DNA of 32,509 nucleotides from an uncultured Porphyromonadaceae bacterium (GTDB lineage Bacteria; Bacteroidota; Bacteroidia; Bacteroidales; Muribaculaceae), in assembly GCA_947177615.1 (NCBI GenBank), contig CAMWUY010000001.1, forward strand, positions 76,828 to 109,336. The letters are read 5' to 3'. The position numbers and the translations under genes were made by a program. How positions within the stretch are numbered: the first letter of the stretch is position 1; each line of letters begins with the position of its first letter. Under the pieces are notes generated by a model. The model saw only the letters and a list, made by a program, of their open reading frames with translations. It was not told the origin of the DNA and did no database searches. This document shows positions 23,172-30,949 of this stretch, in pieces.

Positions 23172-23459
23172 ATGGAGGAAAGACTTAAAAAATTGAAAAA
23201 GATGTCGAGACAATATCGCTTCGACATCGACGGAAGTTTTTGCAAAGTATGGAATGGCGGAATGGGATGTCTTACATTTGTAGTTTTGCTTGAATCCGAG
23301 GAAAAGGTACTGGTTAATTCTACAATAGCCCGGAAAAAGGATTATGAACGAGTGGCTGAAGTGTTTCCAGAATTTGAAATAGTCAAAGTTGCATACGGCT
23401 ATCCGATTTTTTATAATCACTCTATGCTTTGGGCATATCGAAATGGCTATGCCGTATGA
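23172..23459 (+). CDS. Hypothetical 95-aa protein
   Basis: 95 aa from ATG 23172 (MEERLKKLKKMSRQYRFDIDG); the track's earlier ATG at 23061 would overlap the previous gene by over 100 nt. Not recognised. The C-terminal half, 'RKKDYERVAEVFPEFEIVKVAYGYPIFYNHSMLWAYRNGYAV', looks like a small alpha/beta fold. ATGA overlap with the next gene. Confidence 0.55.
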   Translation: MEERLKKLKKMSRQYRFDIDGSFCKVWNGGMGCLTFVVLLESEEKVLVNSTIARKKDYERVAEVFPEFEIVKVAYGYPIFYNHSMLWAYRNGYAV

Positions 23460-23707
23460 AAGTAGTTTTCAGAATTTATCCCGATGGTCAAGTGATAGCT
23501 CTCTTCCCTGAAGAGAGTGATAAGCGAACTGGCGGCACGATGTCTTATATGCACATCGGTCAACATGGAGATGCAGATTATTATGGAGTGATTCAGCAGA
23601 CGAAGCCGGCTACAGAATCCCAGTATCTCCCTCTTTTTAATGAGTTAAAAAGCATTGGTTATAAAGACCTTCAAGTGCGTCAAAAAGCTAAACTCAAATG
23701 GGTATAA
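23456..23707 (+). CDS. Hypothetical 83-aa protein
   Basis: 83 aa from ATG 23456 (MKVVFRIYPDGQVIALFPEE); the track start is a TTG. Not recognised. 'VVFRIYPDGQVIALFPEESDKRTGGTMSYMHIGQHGDADYYGVIQQTKPA' suggests a small beta-rich protein of a type common in Bacteroidetes phages and mobile elements, often annotated only as hypothetical. It overlaps the next gene by 10 nt. Confidence 0.6.
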   Translation: MKVVFRIYPDGQVIALFPEESDKRTGGTMSYMHIGQHGDADYYGVIQQTKPATESQYLPLFNELKSIGYKDLQVRQKAKLKWV

Positions 23708-23994
23708 AACAATCAAAAAAGGAATTGGAAGTATTCAAACAAAAGGCTATGCGAGCTTATGCAAAAGCCAATAAAATATCCATCCTCATTTTCATCAGAG
23801 AATCTTATTCACATGAGTTGGTTGCTGTTTCAGTTCAAGAACGGACAGATTATAAAGGCGACCCTTACTATACTTTTGGTAGATTATATCATGTGTTCGG
23901 TGAGCAATGCGCCTATGACCAGTGCGGTTGTGCCACCTTTGATGATGAGATGAAGGTAAGAATGGCTGCTTATCAATTCTTTGGAATAAAATAA
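23698..23994 (+). CDS. Hypothetical 98-aa protein
   Basis: 98 aa, not recognised. A basic helix ('KQSKKELEVFKQKAMRAYAKANKI') precedes a strand-rich part ('SILIFIRESYSHELVAVSVQERTDYKGDPYYTFGRLYHVFGEQCAYDQCGCATF'). Three Cys lie within ten residues (CAYDQCGC) and could bind a metal. It overlaps the preceding gene. Confidence 0.55.
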   Translation: MGIKQSKKELEVFKQKAMRAYAKANKISILIFIRESYSHELVAVSVQERTDYKGDPYYTFGRLYHVFGEQCAYDQCGCATFDDEMKVRMAAYQFFGIK

Positions 23995-23999
23995 ATGCT

Positions 24000-24596
24000 A
24001 TGGTTGCAAAAGAAATTACAAAAGAGCTGGTTGAACAGCAAATGAATAGCACTCTTAGCTATTTCCCTTGGGGTGGCAAAGTGATTGCTGTACGACAGAA
24101 TCAATGGGGCGAATGGATTGTTGACTGCAAGATTCCCGGTCATTATAGCAGGGATTGCGATGGCCCTGGCGGTCATTACTATCGTATGGAGGATGCAGAC
24201 TGTCCTATTCGTCAATTTATGGTTGTCTTGGAATATCATGAATCCAGATTTGGTATGTTACCTTGGTGGTTGACAAGATATTTTGAGGCAGAAAACGATA
24301 AACGTCTCTACACTTTCCCCGAAGAGGGCGGTTTTTTCGATCCCGATGCACCACGCAGCCCTTACATACTTGCTAAAATAAAAACCAGTATCGAACAACA
24401 CCCTTGCCTATGGGAGCTTCAGGAAATGTGGGGCGCATTTAGCAATATTCCCATTAACAATGATGATGAGATAGAAAAGCCATTCTACTTCTGGGAGGCT
24501 GGCACCTCCCGGTTTGAGATATGGCACTGGTTTGATAAACTCTGCCCGAATGGTCTTGCAGTGGACCTGATGAGCGAAACTCCAAAAAATTCATAA
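24000..24596 (+). CDS. Hypothetical 198-aa protein
   Basis: 198 aa, not recognised. Trp- and His-rich, with 'WGGKVIAVRQNQWGEWIVDCKIPGHYSRDCDGPGGHYYRMEDADCPIRQFM', a Cys/His cluster that might hold a metal, then an acidic helical C-terminal half. It starts 5 nt after the previous stop and ends 2 nt before the next ATG. Confidence 0.55.
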   Translation: MVAKEITKELVEQQMNSTLSYFPWGGKVIAVRQNQWGEWIVDCKIPGHYSRDCDGPGGHYYRMEDADCPIRQFMVVLEYHESRFGMLPWWLTRYFEAENDKRLYTFPEEGGFFDPDAPRSPYILAKIKTSIEQHPCLWELQEMWGAFSNIPINNDDEIEKPFYFWEAGTSRFEIWHWFDKLCPNGLAVDLMSETPKNS

Positions 24597-24598
24597 CT

Positions 24599-24883
24599 AT
24601 GAAACCGAATGACCATATTTTCTATAATGGTAAGGAATATCCGTTATTCCAAGTCGATATTATAGATCAAGAAACAGAAGAGTCAGCTGAAAACATGGAG
24701 TTTATGACTGTAACAGTTGCAACTCAATCACTTTCTGACCAATTAATTGATTCCGTTACAGGAATGCCTTTTGATAAAGGCGCAGAACGGCTTGATAACG
24801 AAATATTTTTCTACATTCCTGATGAGCTGGCAGAGCGAGAGGCGTGTGAGATAGCAGATTATGTTTCTGATAATTGCTGGTGA
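24599..24883 (+). CDS. Hypothetical 94-aa acidic protein
   Basis: 94 aa, not recognised. 'DHIFYNGKEYPLFQVDIIDQETEESAENMEFMTVTVATQSLSDQLID' followed by 'NEIFFYIPDELAEREACEIADYVSDNCW' looks like a small alpha/beta domain resembling proteins of unknown function in Bacteroides conjugative elements. It lies 1 nt before the next ATG. Confidence 0.55.
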   Translation: MKPNDHIFYNGKEYPLFQVDIIDQETEESAENMEFMTVTVATQSLSDQLIDSVTGMPFDKGAERLDNEIFFYIPDELAEREACEIADYVSDNCW

Positions 24884-24884
24884 T

Positions 24885-25388
24885 ATGGAATATACGCATA
24901 TATCTGATAACGCATGGCGTTGGGCTTACGATAAGTTCTACAAAGAACGCTATGAGCATTACAGAAAATCTGGAGTGTCTGCCGCCGAAGCGATTGACCA
25001 GGCATTTCAGGAAACAGTGGACCTCGAATTTCATCCATACTTCCCCGAACAGCGCCCCATAAATCAGAGATTAATGACCGAATGGGGAGAAAAACATCAA
25101 CAAATGTTAGAAGGCGAACTTCATATTGCAATCATAAATGCCGACTCTATTTCTCCGGAGGTGGGCATTATCAAAGTGAAGTGGGGATGGTTGCGGCGCG
25201 ATCTCCCTCAGTGGTTGATTGACAATGGTCATTACGACTACTTCTATGAAATTCCAGACGATGAGGAAGAATTGATTGAGCATTTCCTTTTCGTTTATTG
25301 CGACTATAGCCAGAATAATTTGCACTGGCAATGTGTGCCTCCTGACACTCAATTCAAGCAATTAACAATTAAAGATTTCCAGAAATGA
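24885..25388 (+). CDS. Hypothetical 167-aa protein
   Basis: 167 aa from ATG 24885 (MEYTHISDNAWRWAYDKFY); an in-frame ATG at 24861 would overlap the previous gene. Not recognised. The helical first half ('YEHYRKSGVSAAEAIDQAFQETVDLEFH') is followed by an acidic second half ('YFYEIPDDEEELIEHFLFVYCDYSQNNLHW'). ATGA overlap with the next gene. Confidence 0.55.
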   Translation: MEYTHISDNAWRWAYDKFYKERYEHYRKSGVSAAEAIDQAFQETVDLEFHPYFPEQRPINQRLMTEWGEKHQQMLEGELHIAIINADSISPEVGIIKVKWGWLRRDLPQWLIDNGHYDYFYEIPDDEEELIEHFLFVYCDYSQNNLHWQCVPPDTQFKQLTIKDFQK

Positions 25389-25768
25389 AACATACCGATT
25401 TTTATAGCCTCCACAAGAAACTTGATGCACAAGAAAGGGAGGAATTGATAGCTGCCGTCCGCGCTCATGGTGGAGAATATATTTTCGTTCACTTTGATGA
25501 GGATGGTGATTATGATGAGGAAGAGCGCAGTAACGCTCCAATCATTATGGCAGGCACTCGTAGTATGGATACCTACGAGGATTTCTATATCTCTCGCGTA
25601 GAACTTGAAGATGACCAGTATCTAAATATTTATGGATGGCCCAAGGAGGGCTGGACTGACGAGCTTCAACTTAATGATTTTGCTCACGGTCATCTTGAAT
25701 ATATCATCGACCAGATTCCTGAGACTGATACCGTACAGGATGTTACCATAACGGCTTCTGAGTCTTAA
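25385..25768 (+). CDS. Acidic hypothetical 127-aa protein
   Basis: 127 aa, not recognised. 'EREELIAAVRAHGGEYIFVHFDEDGDYDEEERSNAPIIMAG' and 'RVELEDDQYLNIYGWPKEGWTDELQLNDFAHGHLEYIIDQIPETD' suggest one small acidic alpha/beta domain. It ends the ATGA-coupled run; the next gene starts 82 nt later, so this is a possible operon break. Confidence 0.55.
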   Translation: MKHTDFYSLHKKLDAQEREELIAAVRAHGGEYIFVHFDEDGDYDEEERSNAPIIMAGTRSMDTYEDFYISRVELEDDQYLNIYGWPKEGWTDELQLNDFAHGHLEYIIDQIPETDTVQDVTITASES

Positions 25769-25850
25769 AAACTCTTAAAAATCTCGTTCTCATTCCAATT
25801 TTTCAACATCACGAGACTATTCAGATAAAAACCATATAAACTTCTAAAAT

Positions 25851-26018
25851 ATGACTCCACAAGCAATGAACTGCCTTGATTTATATCGAGGCGGCAATCC
25901 TTCTACTATCAAGCAACTGCTTCAGCACCAGAAGCCTTCAGTGGTTGCGGAACTGAAAAATCACTTCGGCACCAACGATCTCGACAAGTTGGCTGTGTGT
26001 CTCAGCAAAGGTAAATAA
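25851..26018 (+). CDS. Small hypothetical protein (55 aa)
   Basis: 55 aa, below the track cutoff: MTPQAMNCLDLYRGGNPSTIKQLLQHQKPSVVAELKNHFGTNDLDKLAVCLSKGK. Helical and neutral to basic. It lies 26 nt before the lectin-fold gene and probably shares its transcript. It is shorter than the usual DGR accessory protein Avd and does not look like it. Not recognised. Confidence 0.55.
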   Translation: MTPQAMNCLDLYRGGNPSTIKQLLQHQKPSVVAELKNHFGTNDLDKLAVCLSKGK

Positions 26019-26044
26019 TACATCACCAAAAAAAATATAACAAT

Positions 26045-26758
26045 ATGATCTCAGACGAAATCGCAAAAGGAATCTACGCTTCTCTCCCGACAGACGAGAA
26101 GCTGAAACTCGCACTCTACAGTGACTTCGGTGAAGAAGCACCGGCAGTGTATGACTTCATCAAATCCCCCGCTAAAGAAAGTGAGGAAGTTAACGTAACC
26201 GTCCAGCCAGTTCACATCCCCGGCGAAGTTCTTACTACTGATGGGGTGTATTATCTCTATGAGGACGGCACATCAGAAATGTTTGACTATAAGAAGCGCA
26301 ACGCTCCGACAAAGACTGTCAAGCGTATCGGCGTGGTGATGGGTAGTCACGCTCTCGCTGTCAATCTGGAGGATTACCCGGAACAGCCTCTTACCAATCA
26401 GAAAGACACAACCAATTATGCCGGCTACATTTCAGAATATGACGATGCAGTTGCTGACTGGAATGGTAAGGCCAACACTGAGCACATCAAGTCTATCGGC
26501 ACCGGCATAGAACTGGAGGATGACGAATGGATCCCTTCAGTCGCCGAACTCTACCTCATCTATCTCAATAAGCGGTCAATCAATGCCGCCATCGAACTTA
26601 GCGGCGGTAGCCGCATAAAGGATGGCTGGTACTGGACCAGCACTGAGTGCTCGGCGGCGGGCGCTTGGCACTTGCGCCTGAACGACGGCGGCCTCAACTA
26701 CTGGTACACTAAGGTCACGAACAGCCCATACGTCCGGGCTGTGGCAGCATTTCATTAA
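26045..26758 (+). CDS. C-type-lectin-fold protein resembling DGR variable proteins
   Basis: 237 aa. After a helical N-terminus and an extended middle ('LTTDGVYYLYEDGTSEMFDYKKRN', 'RIGVVMGSHALAVNLEDYPEQ'), the C-terminal ~85 residues match the FGE/DUF1566-like C-type lectin pattern: 'EWIPSVAELYLIYLNKRSIN', 'GGSRIKDGWYWTSTECSA', 'NYWYTKVTNSPYVRAVAAFH'. This is the architecture of DGR variable proteins, with the variable repeat expected at about 26624-26755, ending at the stop. That stretch is GC-rich (GCGGCGGGCG) against its surroundings, as adenine-directed mutagenesis could leave. No template repeat is visible here, so the DGR link is inferred. It could be a tail fibre tip or a surface binding protein. 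Confidence 0.7.
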   Translation: MISDEIAKGIYASLPTDEKLKLALYSDFGEEAPAVYDFIKSPAKESEEVNVTVQPVHIPGEVLTTDGVYYLYEDGTSEMFDYKKRNAPTKTVKRIGVVMGSHALAVNLEDYPEQPLTNQKDTTNYAGYISEYDDAVADWNGKANTEHIKSIGTGIELEDDEWIPSVAELYLIYLNKRSINAAIELSGGSRIKDGWYWTSTECSAAGAWHLRLNDGGLNYWYTKVTNSPYVRAVAAFH

Positions 26759-26763
26759 CCCTT

Positions 26764-26832
26764 AACCCCTTTATCCCTTTAACCCTTGGAGCGAAGCGAC
26801 TGCGAGCGAAGCGAGTTAGGGATAAAGGGGTT
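26764..26832 (+). terminator. Long hairpin after the lectin-fold gene
   Basis: AACCCCTTTATCCCT (26764-26778) pairs perfectly with AGGGATAAAGGGGTT (26818-26832), 15 bp. The loop contains GAGCGAAGCGA twice. A T-rich tail follows. It lies 6 nt after the stop. It may be a terminator; DGR variable repeats are also often followed by a hairpin needed for retrohoming. Confidence 0.6.
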
Positions 26833-26846
26833 CAATTTCTACTTTT

Positions 26847-27371
26847 ATGAAACGCCCCGATCTTGATAATGTTCGTGAATTATTACGAGCAAAAAATTAT
26901 GAGGCAGTTGCAGAAATAGAACCTCAAATAATTGAATACTGTAAACAAAAATTAAATAATTGCAGTGATTCCATAGAGTTGATACATACTCTTTTACTTA
27001 CACTTGAATCGCAATACAGTGAAAAGGAGAAAGACTCTGAGAATCCCCTACCAGATTATTTATTGGGTTTGACAAACAGATTGATAAGTGAATATGGATT
27101 GGTCAGAATAGATGATTATCATTCACTTCAAGCTAATGATGTTACCCTTTATTACTGGAAACATAAGAAAAAATGGCATAGCAATACAGTGGTTGTCAAT
27201 AAGGTAATTGATGGTTCAAAGGTTCACATCCGCTATGCCCATCACGAACCTCCACATGGTTTTGAACACACTTTCAAAGCCAACAACTTCAAATTCGCAA
27301 TCAGACAGTTAACTTCATCCCCAAGAGAGGAAGTAAACATAAAATATACATTCTTTTTCTTTAACTCATAA
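26847..27371 (+). CDS. Hypothetical 174-aa protein
   Basis: 174 aa, not recognised. The N-terminal half is helical and charged ('DLDNVRELLRAKNYEAVAEIEPQIIEYCKQKLNNCSDSIELIHTLLLTLESQYSEKEKD'), and the C-terminal half is strand-rich and aromatic ('NDVTLYYWKHKKKWHSNTVVVNKVIDGSKVHIRYAHHEPPHGFEHTF'). It follows the long hairpin, so it may start a new transcript with the PcfK/PcfJ genes. It is AT-richer than the lectin-fold gene. Confidence 0.55.
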   Translation: MKRPDLDNVRELLRAKNYEAVAEIEPQIIEYCKQKLNNCSDSIELIHTLLLTLESQYSEKEKDSENPLPDYLLGLTNRLISEYGLVRIDDYHSLQANDVTLYYWKHKKKWHSNTVVVNKVIDGSKVHIRYAHHEPPHGFEHTFKANNFKFAIRQLTSSPREEVNIKYTFFFFNS

Positions 27372-27383
27372 ATATCTTTCAAT

Positions 27384-27788
27384 ATGGAATTTACCCCTTT
27401 TGAAACAGCACTTAAATATCATCTTGACAAACGTGCTGAAGAAGATCCTCAGTTCGCCGCATCATACGCTAAACCAAATAAATCTTTGGAAGAATGTTGC
27501 AAGTACATCTACCAGGAAGCAGAAAAAGCCAACAAAACGAAACAGAAAGTTATGGGAGTCAAAGGCGAAGAGGTTATTGGACTTGCCATTCATTACTATG
27601 ATGAAGATGACATTGTAGTAAATGGTCCGAAAAATAAGGTGGAAGCTGTGCAAAGCTCCACACCGGAAACTCCAACTACTCCCGAACAAGCTACTCCCGA
27701 AACTAAGCGTAAGACTCGCAAGCCCAGAAAACCCAAAACAGAGGTTGACCCCAATATCCCGGAGCCTCTGGATATTCCGATTTTCTAA
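27384..27788 (+). CDS. PcfK-like protein
   Basis: 134 aa. The N-terminal ~80 residues ('FETALKYHLDKRAEEDPQFAASYAKPNKSLEECCKYIYQEAEKANKTKQKVMGVKGEEVIGLAIHYYDEDDI') match the PcfK-like family found beside PcfJ in conjugative elements and phages of Firmicutes and Bacteroidetes. A Thr/Pro-rich linker (SSTPETPTTPEQATPETK), a basic KRKTRKPRKPK patch and a short end follow. Its biochemical role is unknown. It is directly upstream of the PcfJ-like gene, the usual pairing. Confidence 0.75.
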   Translation: MEFTPFETALKYHLDKRAEEDPQFAASYAKPNKSLEECCKYIYQEAEKANKTKQKVMGVKGEEVIGLAIHYYDEDDIVVNGPKNKVEAVQSSTPETPTTPEQATPETKRKTRKPRKPKTEVDPNIPEPLDIPIF

Positions 27789-27806
27789 TCATCACGCCGA
27801 CATCAC

Positions 27807-29111
27807 ATGAAGCCAAGAAATAAACTTCAGAGAAAGATTCTGAAACTATCTCAGGGTCTTTCTCCACTAACCGAATACCAGTACAAAGAGGCTGTAAGGA
27901 AAGTTGGTCTGCATATCGCTAAATATAGTCCCAAGAGAGGGTATGAGTGTTTAGATTGCGGTCATACTTGGACTGGAGCTGAGGCAAAGCGAGCAGTTTG
28001 TCCTCATTGTGCTGCAAAACTGGAAGTTGACAAGACTCGGAAAAAGAATTTTTGCGATAAGTCATACTTCGCAGTGGTTACAAAATGCCAGGGTTTTCAA
28101 GTGGTTCGGATGTTCTTTATGCAGACCAATCTAAGACAAGGCAGTGAACCGACATATTGGATATGTGAGGCATTTCAACGATGGCTTACTCCAGAAGGGA
28201 AAACCCAAATAGTTAGTCGTGCTCGACATTGGCTCTCTCATTATTGTGATTGCTGGAATTGGGGGAGCGATATGGAATTACGAGATGAAAATGCCGGCCA
28301 TACGGTAACACCTTGGAAAGTTGTAGGTCAATCATCAGTAATCTCTGAAATCAGACGTAATGGATATGCTGGAGACTTTCACCACTGTTCACCTTACACT
28401 CTTTTTAAGAGGCTTCTGACAGATAACAGGATTGAAACACTATGGAAAGTAGGGCAATATAAATTAGTTGCTTATTCATTTGGCAATTCATATAAGTTTG
28501 ACAAATACTGGTCGTCAATAAAAATCGCCTTACGTCACAAGTATCAGATAAAAGACCCTACAATATGGTTTGACTTACTTGACTCCTTGGAGTACCTAAA
28601 TAAAGACCTCCGAAATCCAGCTTTAATTTGTCCGGCTAATCTGAAAGCCACCCATGATGAATGGATGGCGAAAAAGGAATCCAAGATACAGAAAGAGCGC
28701 GAGCGTCAGGAAAGACTGAGACTTCAAAGAATTGAGGAACAATATTTGGAAGATCTGAAACAAGCTCAAAAAGATGAAGATGAGTACAAAAACTCCAAGT
28801 CCAAATTCTTCGATTTGGAGTTCAAAGACAAAGAAATCATCATCAAACCTTTGATGAGTGTGAAGGAATTTATTGAAGAAGGACGTCAAATGCACCATTG
28901 TGTCTTTACTAATAATTACTATAAAAAGCAATCTGCTTTGATACTTCACGCATTGGTCGAAGGTGTGTCAATAGCCACAATAGAATTTTCTTTGGAGGAC
29001 TTCTCAGTCGTTCAATGTCGAAAGGCATATAACAAGAAGCCTGAATTATATGATCGGATAATGACATTGATGAAAAGAAACACTCCCCAAATAATGTCTA
29101 AAGCAGTATAA
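27807..29111 (+). CDS. PcfJ-like protein with N-terminal zinc ribbon
   Basis: 434 aa. A zinc ribbon lies near the N-terminus (Cys48-x-x-Cys51 and Cys65-x-x-Cys68). The central region resembles other PcfJ-like proteins, then comes a charged coiled coil (KKESKIQKERERQERLRLQRIEEQYLEDLKQAQKDEDEY). The C-terminal domain (~residues 345-430) carries the hallmark 'MSVKEFIEEGRQMHHCVFTNNYYKKQSALILHALVEGVSIATIEFSLEDFSVVQCRKAYNKKP'. PcfJ-like proteins are widespread on plasmids, ICEs and phages and have no settled function. It sits between the PcfK-like gene and the RT locus. Confidence 0.85.
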   Translation: MKPRNKLQRKILKLSQGLSPLTEYQYKEAVRKVGLHIAKYSPKRGYECLDCGHTWTGAEAKRAVCPHCAAKLEVDKTRKKNFCDKSYFAVVTKCQGFQVVRMFFMQTNLRQGSEPTYWICEAFQRWLTPEGKTQIVSRARHWLSHYCDCWNWGSDMELRDENAGHTVTPWKVVGQSSVISEIRRNGYAGDFHHCSPYTLFKRLLTDNRIETLWKVGQYKLVAYSFGNSYKFDKYWSSIKIALRHKYQIKDPTIWFDLLDSLEYLNKDLRNPALICPANLKATHDEWMAKKESKIQKERERQERLRLQRIEEQYLEDLKQAQKDEDEYKNSKSKFFDLEFKDKEIIIKPLMSVKEFIEEGRQMHHCVFTNNYYKKQSALILHALVEGVSIATIEFSLEDFSVVQCRKAYNKKPELYDRIMTLMKRNTPQIMSKAV

Positions 29112-29114
29112 AAT

Positions 29115-29429
29115 ATGACTGAAGAATTAAGAATCGCTATGATCGCCATCAATAAATGGATGTTTCATGGCTGGAACTATAAAGTAGTTCCAATGACTTT
29201 TACCACTCCCGGTGGTGTGTCGGTTACTCCTTATGTACCTGAGTTTCTAAAAGAAGTAAAATGGACGTGCCATATCAGTCACATGCTGGAGAAATGGAAC
29301 CATGCCACCCGTTCCCAGGACCCTGATACATATATGACAAAGTTCTATGCGGAACTTGACAATAATAACCGTCGGCTCTTGCTGGAATGGGTTATTCAAA
29401 ACTACAATGGTGAAAAATCTTTATTCTAA
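29115..29429 (+). CDS. Hypothetical 104-aa protein
   Basis: 104 aa, not recognised. 'ELRIAMIAINKWMFHGWNYKVVPMTFTTPGGVSVTPYVPEFLKEVKWTCHISHMLEKWNHATR' then a helical end ('AELDNNNRRLLLEWVIQNYNGEKSLF'). It starts 3 nt after the PcfJ-like stop and ends 4 nt before the next ATG, so it is likely part of one operon leading into the RT. Confidence 0.55.
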   Translation: MTEELRIAMIAINKWMFHGWNYKVVPMTFTTPGGVSVTPYVPEFLKEVKWTCHISHMLEKWNHATRSQDPDTYMTKFYAELDNNNRRLLLEWVIQNYNGEKSLF

Positions 29430-29433
29430 AGCT

Positions 29434-29685
29434 ATGGAAGTATATAGCGTACAAGTTGAATATACCGGCCAACGCCCTTCTGAGGACTGGAAAAATCATA
29501 CTCTTTGGTCAACATTTGAAGGCGCCAAACGTGGCCTAAAAGAAGAGCGTGACGGTATTCTCCAAGAGAAAACGTGGCTCAAAAATGAAAACTGCATAGA
29601 AATTGATGAAGAAGATCATTTTTGTGCTGGTGACGATGACGAGTCCTATGAAATTACAATCATCAAAGAAACAGTCCATGAATGA
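29434..29685 (+). CDS. Small acidic protein overlapping the RT start
   Basis: 83 aa from ATG 29434 (MEVYSVQVEYTGQRPSEDW); the track's ATG at 29347 would overlap the previous gene. Not recognised. It is acidic at its end ('NENCIEIDEEDHFCAGDDDESYEITIIKETVHE'). Its 3' end overlaps the RT start by 8 nt (CATGAATGA), so RT translation is probably coupled to it. It could be an RT partner, but the only evidence is coupling. Confidence 0.6.
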   Translation: MEVYSVQVEYTGQRPSEDWKNHTLWSTFEGAKRGLKEERDGILQEKTWLKNENCIEIDEEDHFCAGDDDESYEITIIKETVHE

Positions 29686-30949
29686 CAAAATATTAGAGAT
29701 GTTCTTCGACATTAAACGTTGGACGTATGCCATTGACAAGGGTGTCGGGAAGCATATCAATAAAGCTCATCTCTACCAGCTTACTAAACCTGAGACCAGA
29801 GCCGCAATGTATGCTGCCATTCGGGATGGTAAGTATGAGATAGCTCCACCTCATACGGCTCAAATTCCGAAAGATAACGGAGATTTCCGAACCGTCTATA
29901 TCAATGAGCCGGTTGACCGCGTATTTCTCAGCATTGCCAATGACCTCTTGTTTGAGCTTATGCCTGAGATGATTCATCCGGCTTGCCAGTCCTACCAAAA
30001 AGGTATTGGATGTGGTAAGATCGTGAAAGAAATATCTCAGAAAATCTGTGAGACCAAAGGTGAGGTTATCGGATGGAAATCTGACTTCAGCAAATATTTC
30101 GACACAGTACCCATTCAGTTTATTGACAGGGCCTTTGATAAGGTTGAAGCCAAATATGGCCATTCAGCTATCATAGATGTACTTCGCAAGTATTATCACT
30201 CTGACTGGTATTTTGATGCAGACGGTAATCTCCAGAAATCCTACCAGTCACTCAAACAAGGTTGCTCAGTAGCCTCTTGGTTAGCCAATGTGGTAATGTT
30301 TAGTCTGGATGAGCGATTGAGCAAGCTGGATGGCGAATACGTCCGCTATTCCGATGATGCTCTGTTTGTCGGCCCGGATTATATGAGGGCAATGGAAATT
30401 ATGTCTGAAGAAGTTGCAATGCGAGAAATGACACTCAATCCCAAAAAGATAGAGTATTTGACGCATACTCGCTGGTTCAAATTTCTCGGATTCTCTATCA
30501 AAGGCGCTTCCATTTCACTCAGTTCCACAAGAATCAAAGCCTTTCAAAAAGAAATTGAGGCCCGGACAATTCGTGCTAAGAGCAAAAGCTACAATAGAGC
30601 CATCAATCAAGTGAATAATTATCTGTATATCGGCAATGGCGAATATAGCTGGGCCACTCAGGTTCTTCCGGTTATCAACGTAAAGAAAGATGTTCAGATA
30701 CTATCGGTATTTGTTGCAGATTGCTTACGAGCAGTGATGACTGGCAAAACTAAAGTTGGTGGCTTAGGTTATGTGGCCAATAATCCTGATGGCTGTATTC
30801 AACGTGGCCTTGGTCGAAATGTAAAGGCAAATCGTATCAAAACCGATAAGACGCTTCCAGGCTACTATACTCTGGGATGTATGCAAAACGCTCTCCGCAC
30901 CAGTAAAGAAGTCTATAAAACTCTGGTGGCTAATCTAAATCGGAAATGA
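29678..30949 (+). CDS. Reverse transcriptase of unassigned type
   Basis: 423 aa from ATG 29678; the track start at 29603 lies inside the upstream gene. The RT core is intact: 'FRTVYINEPVDRVFLSI' (~70-86), 'SYQKGIGCGKIVKEI' (~105-119), Asp136 in 'GWKSDFSKYFDTV', 'SLKQGCSVASWLANVVM' (~191-207), catalytic 'YSDD' at 224-227, 'TLNPKKIEYL', and 'FKFLGFSIKG' (~267-276). The 'QGCSVAS' replaces the QGxxxSP of group II/retron RTs and the (I/L/V)GxxxSQ of DGR RTs. The C-terminal ~150 residues hold 'INQVNNYLYIG' and 'GGLGYVANNPDGCIQRGLGR'. No HNH nuclease or intron RNA is seen. Downstream lie five structured repeats. Confidence 0.9.
   Translation: MNDKILEMFFDIKRWTYAIDKGVGKHINKAHLYQLTKPETRAAMYAAIRDGKYEIAPPHTAQIPKDNGDFRTVYINEPVDRVFLSIANDLLFELMPEMIHPACQSYQKGIGCGKIVKEISQKICETKGEVIGWKSDFSKYFDTVPIQFIDRAFDKVEAKYGHSAIIDVLRKYYHSDWYFDADGNLQKSYQSLKQGCSVASWLANVVMFSLDERLSKLDGEYVRYSDDALFVGPDYMRAMEIMSEEVAMREMTLNPKKIEYLTHTRWFKFLGFSIKGASISLSSTRIKAFQKEIEARTIRAKSKSYNRAINQVNNYLYIGNGEYSWATQVLPVINVKKDVQILSVFVADCLRAVMTGKTKVGGLGYVANNPDGCIQRGLGRNVKANRIKTDKTLPGYYTLGCMQNALRTSKEVYKTLVANLNRK

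Noticed and set aside
29678-30949. RT as the DGR partner of the lectin-fold gene
   Set aside because: The motif 4 sequence is QGCSVAS rather than (I/L/V)GxxxSQ, and no template repeat of the lectin gene was found near the RT.
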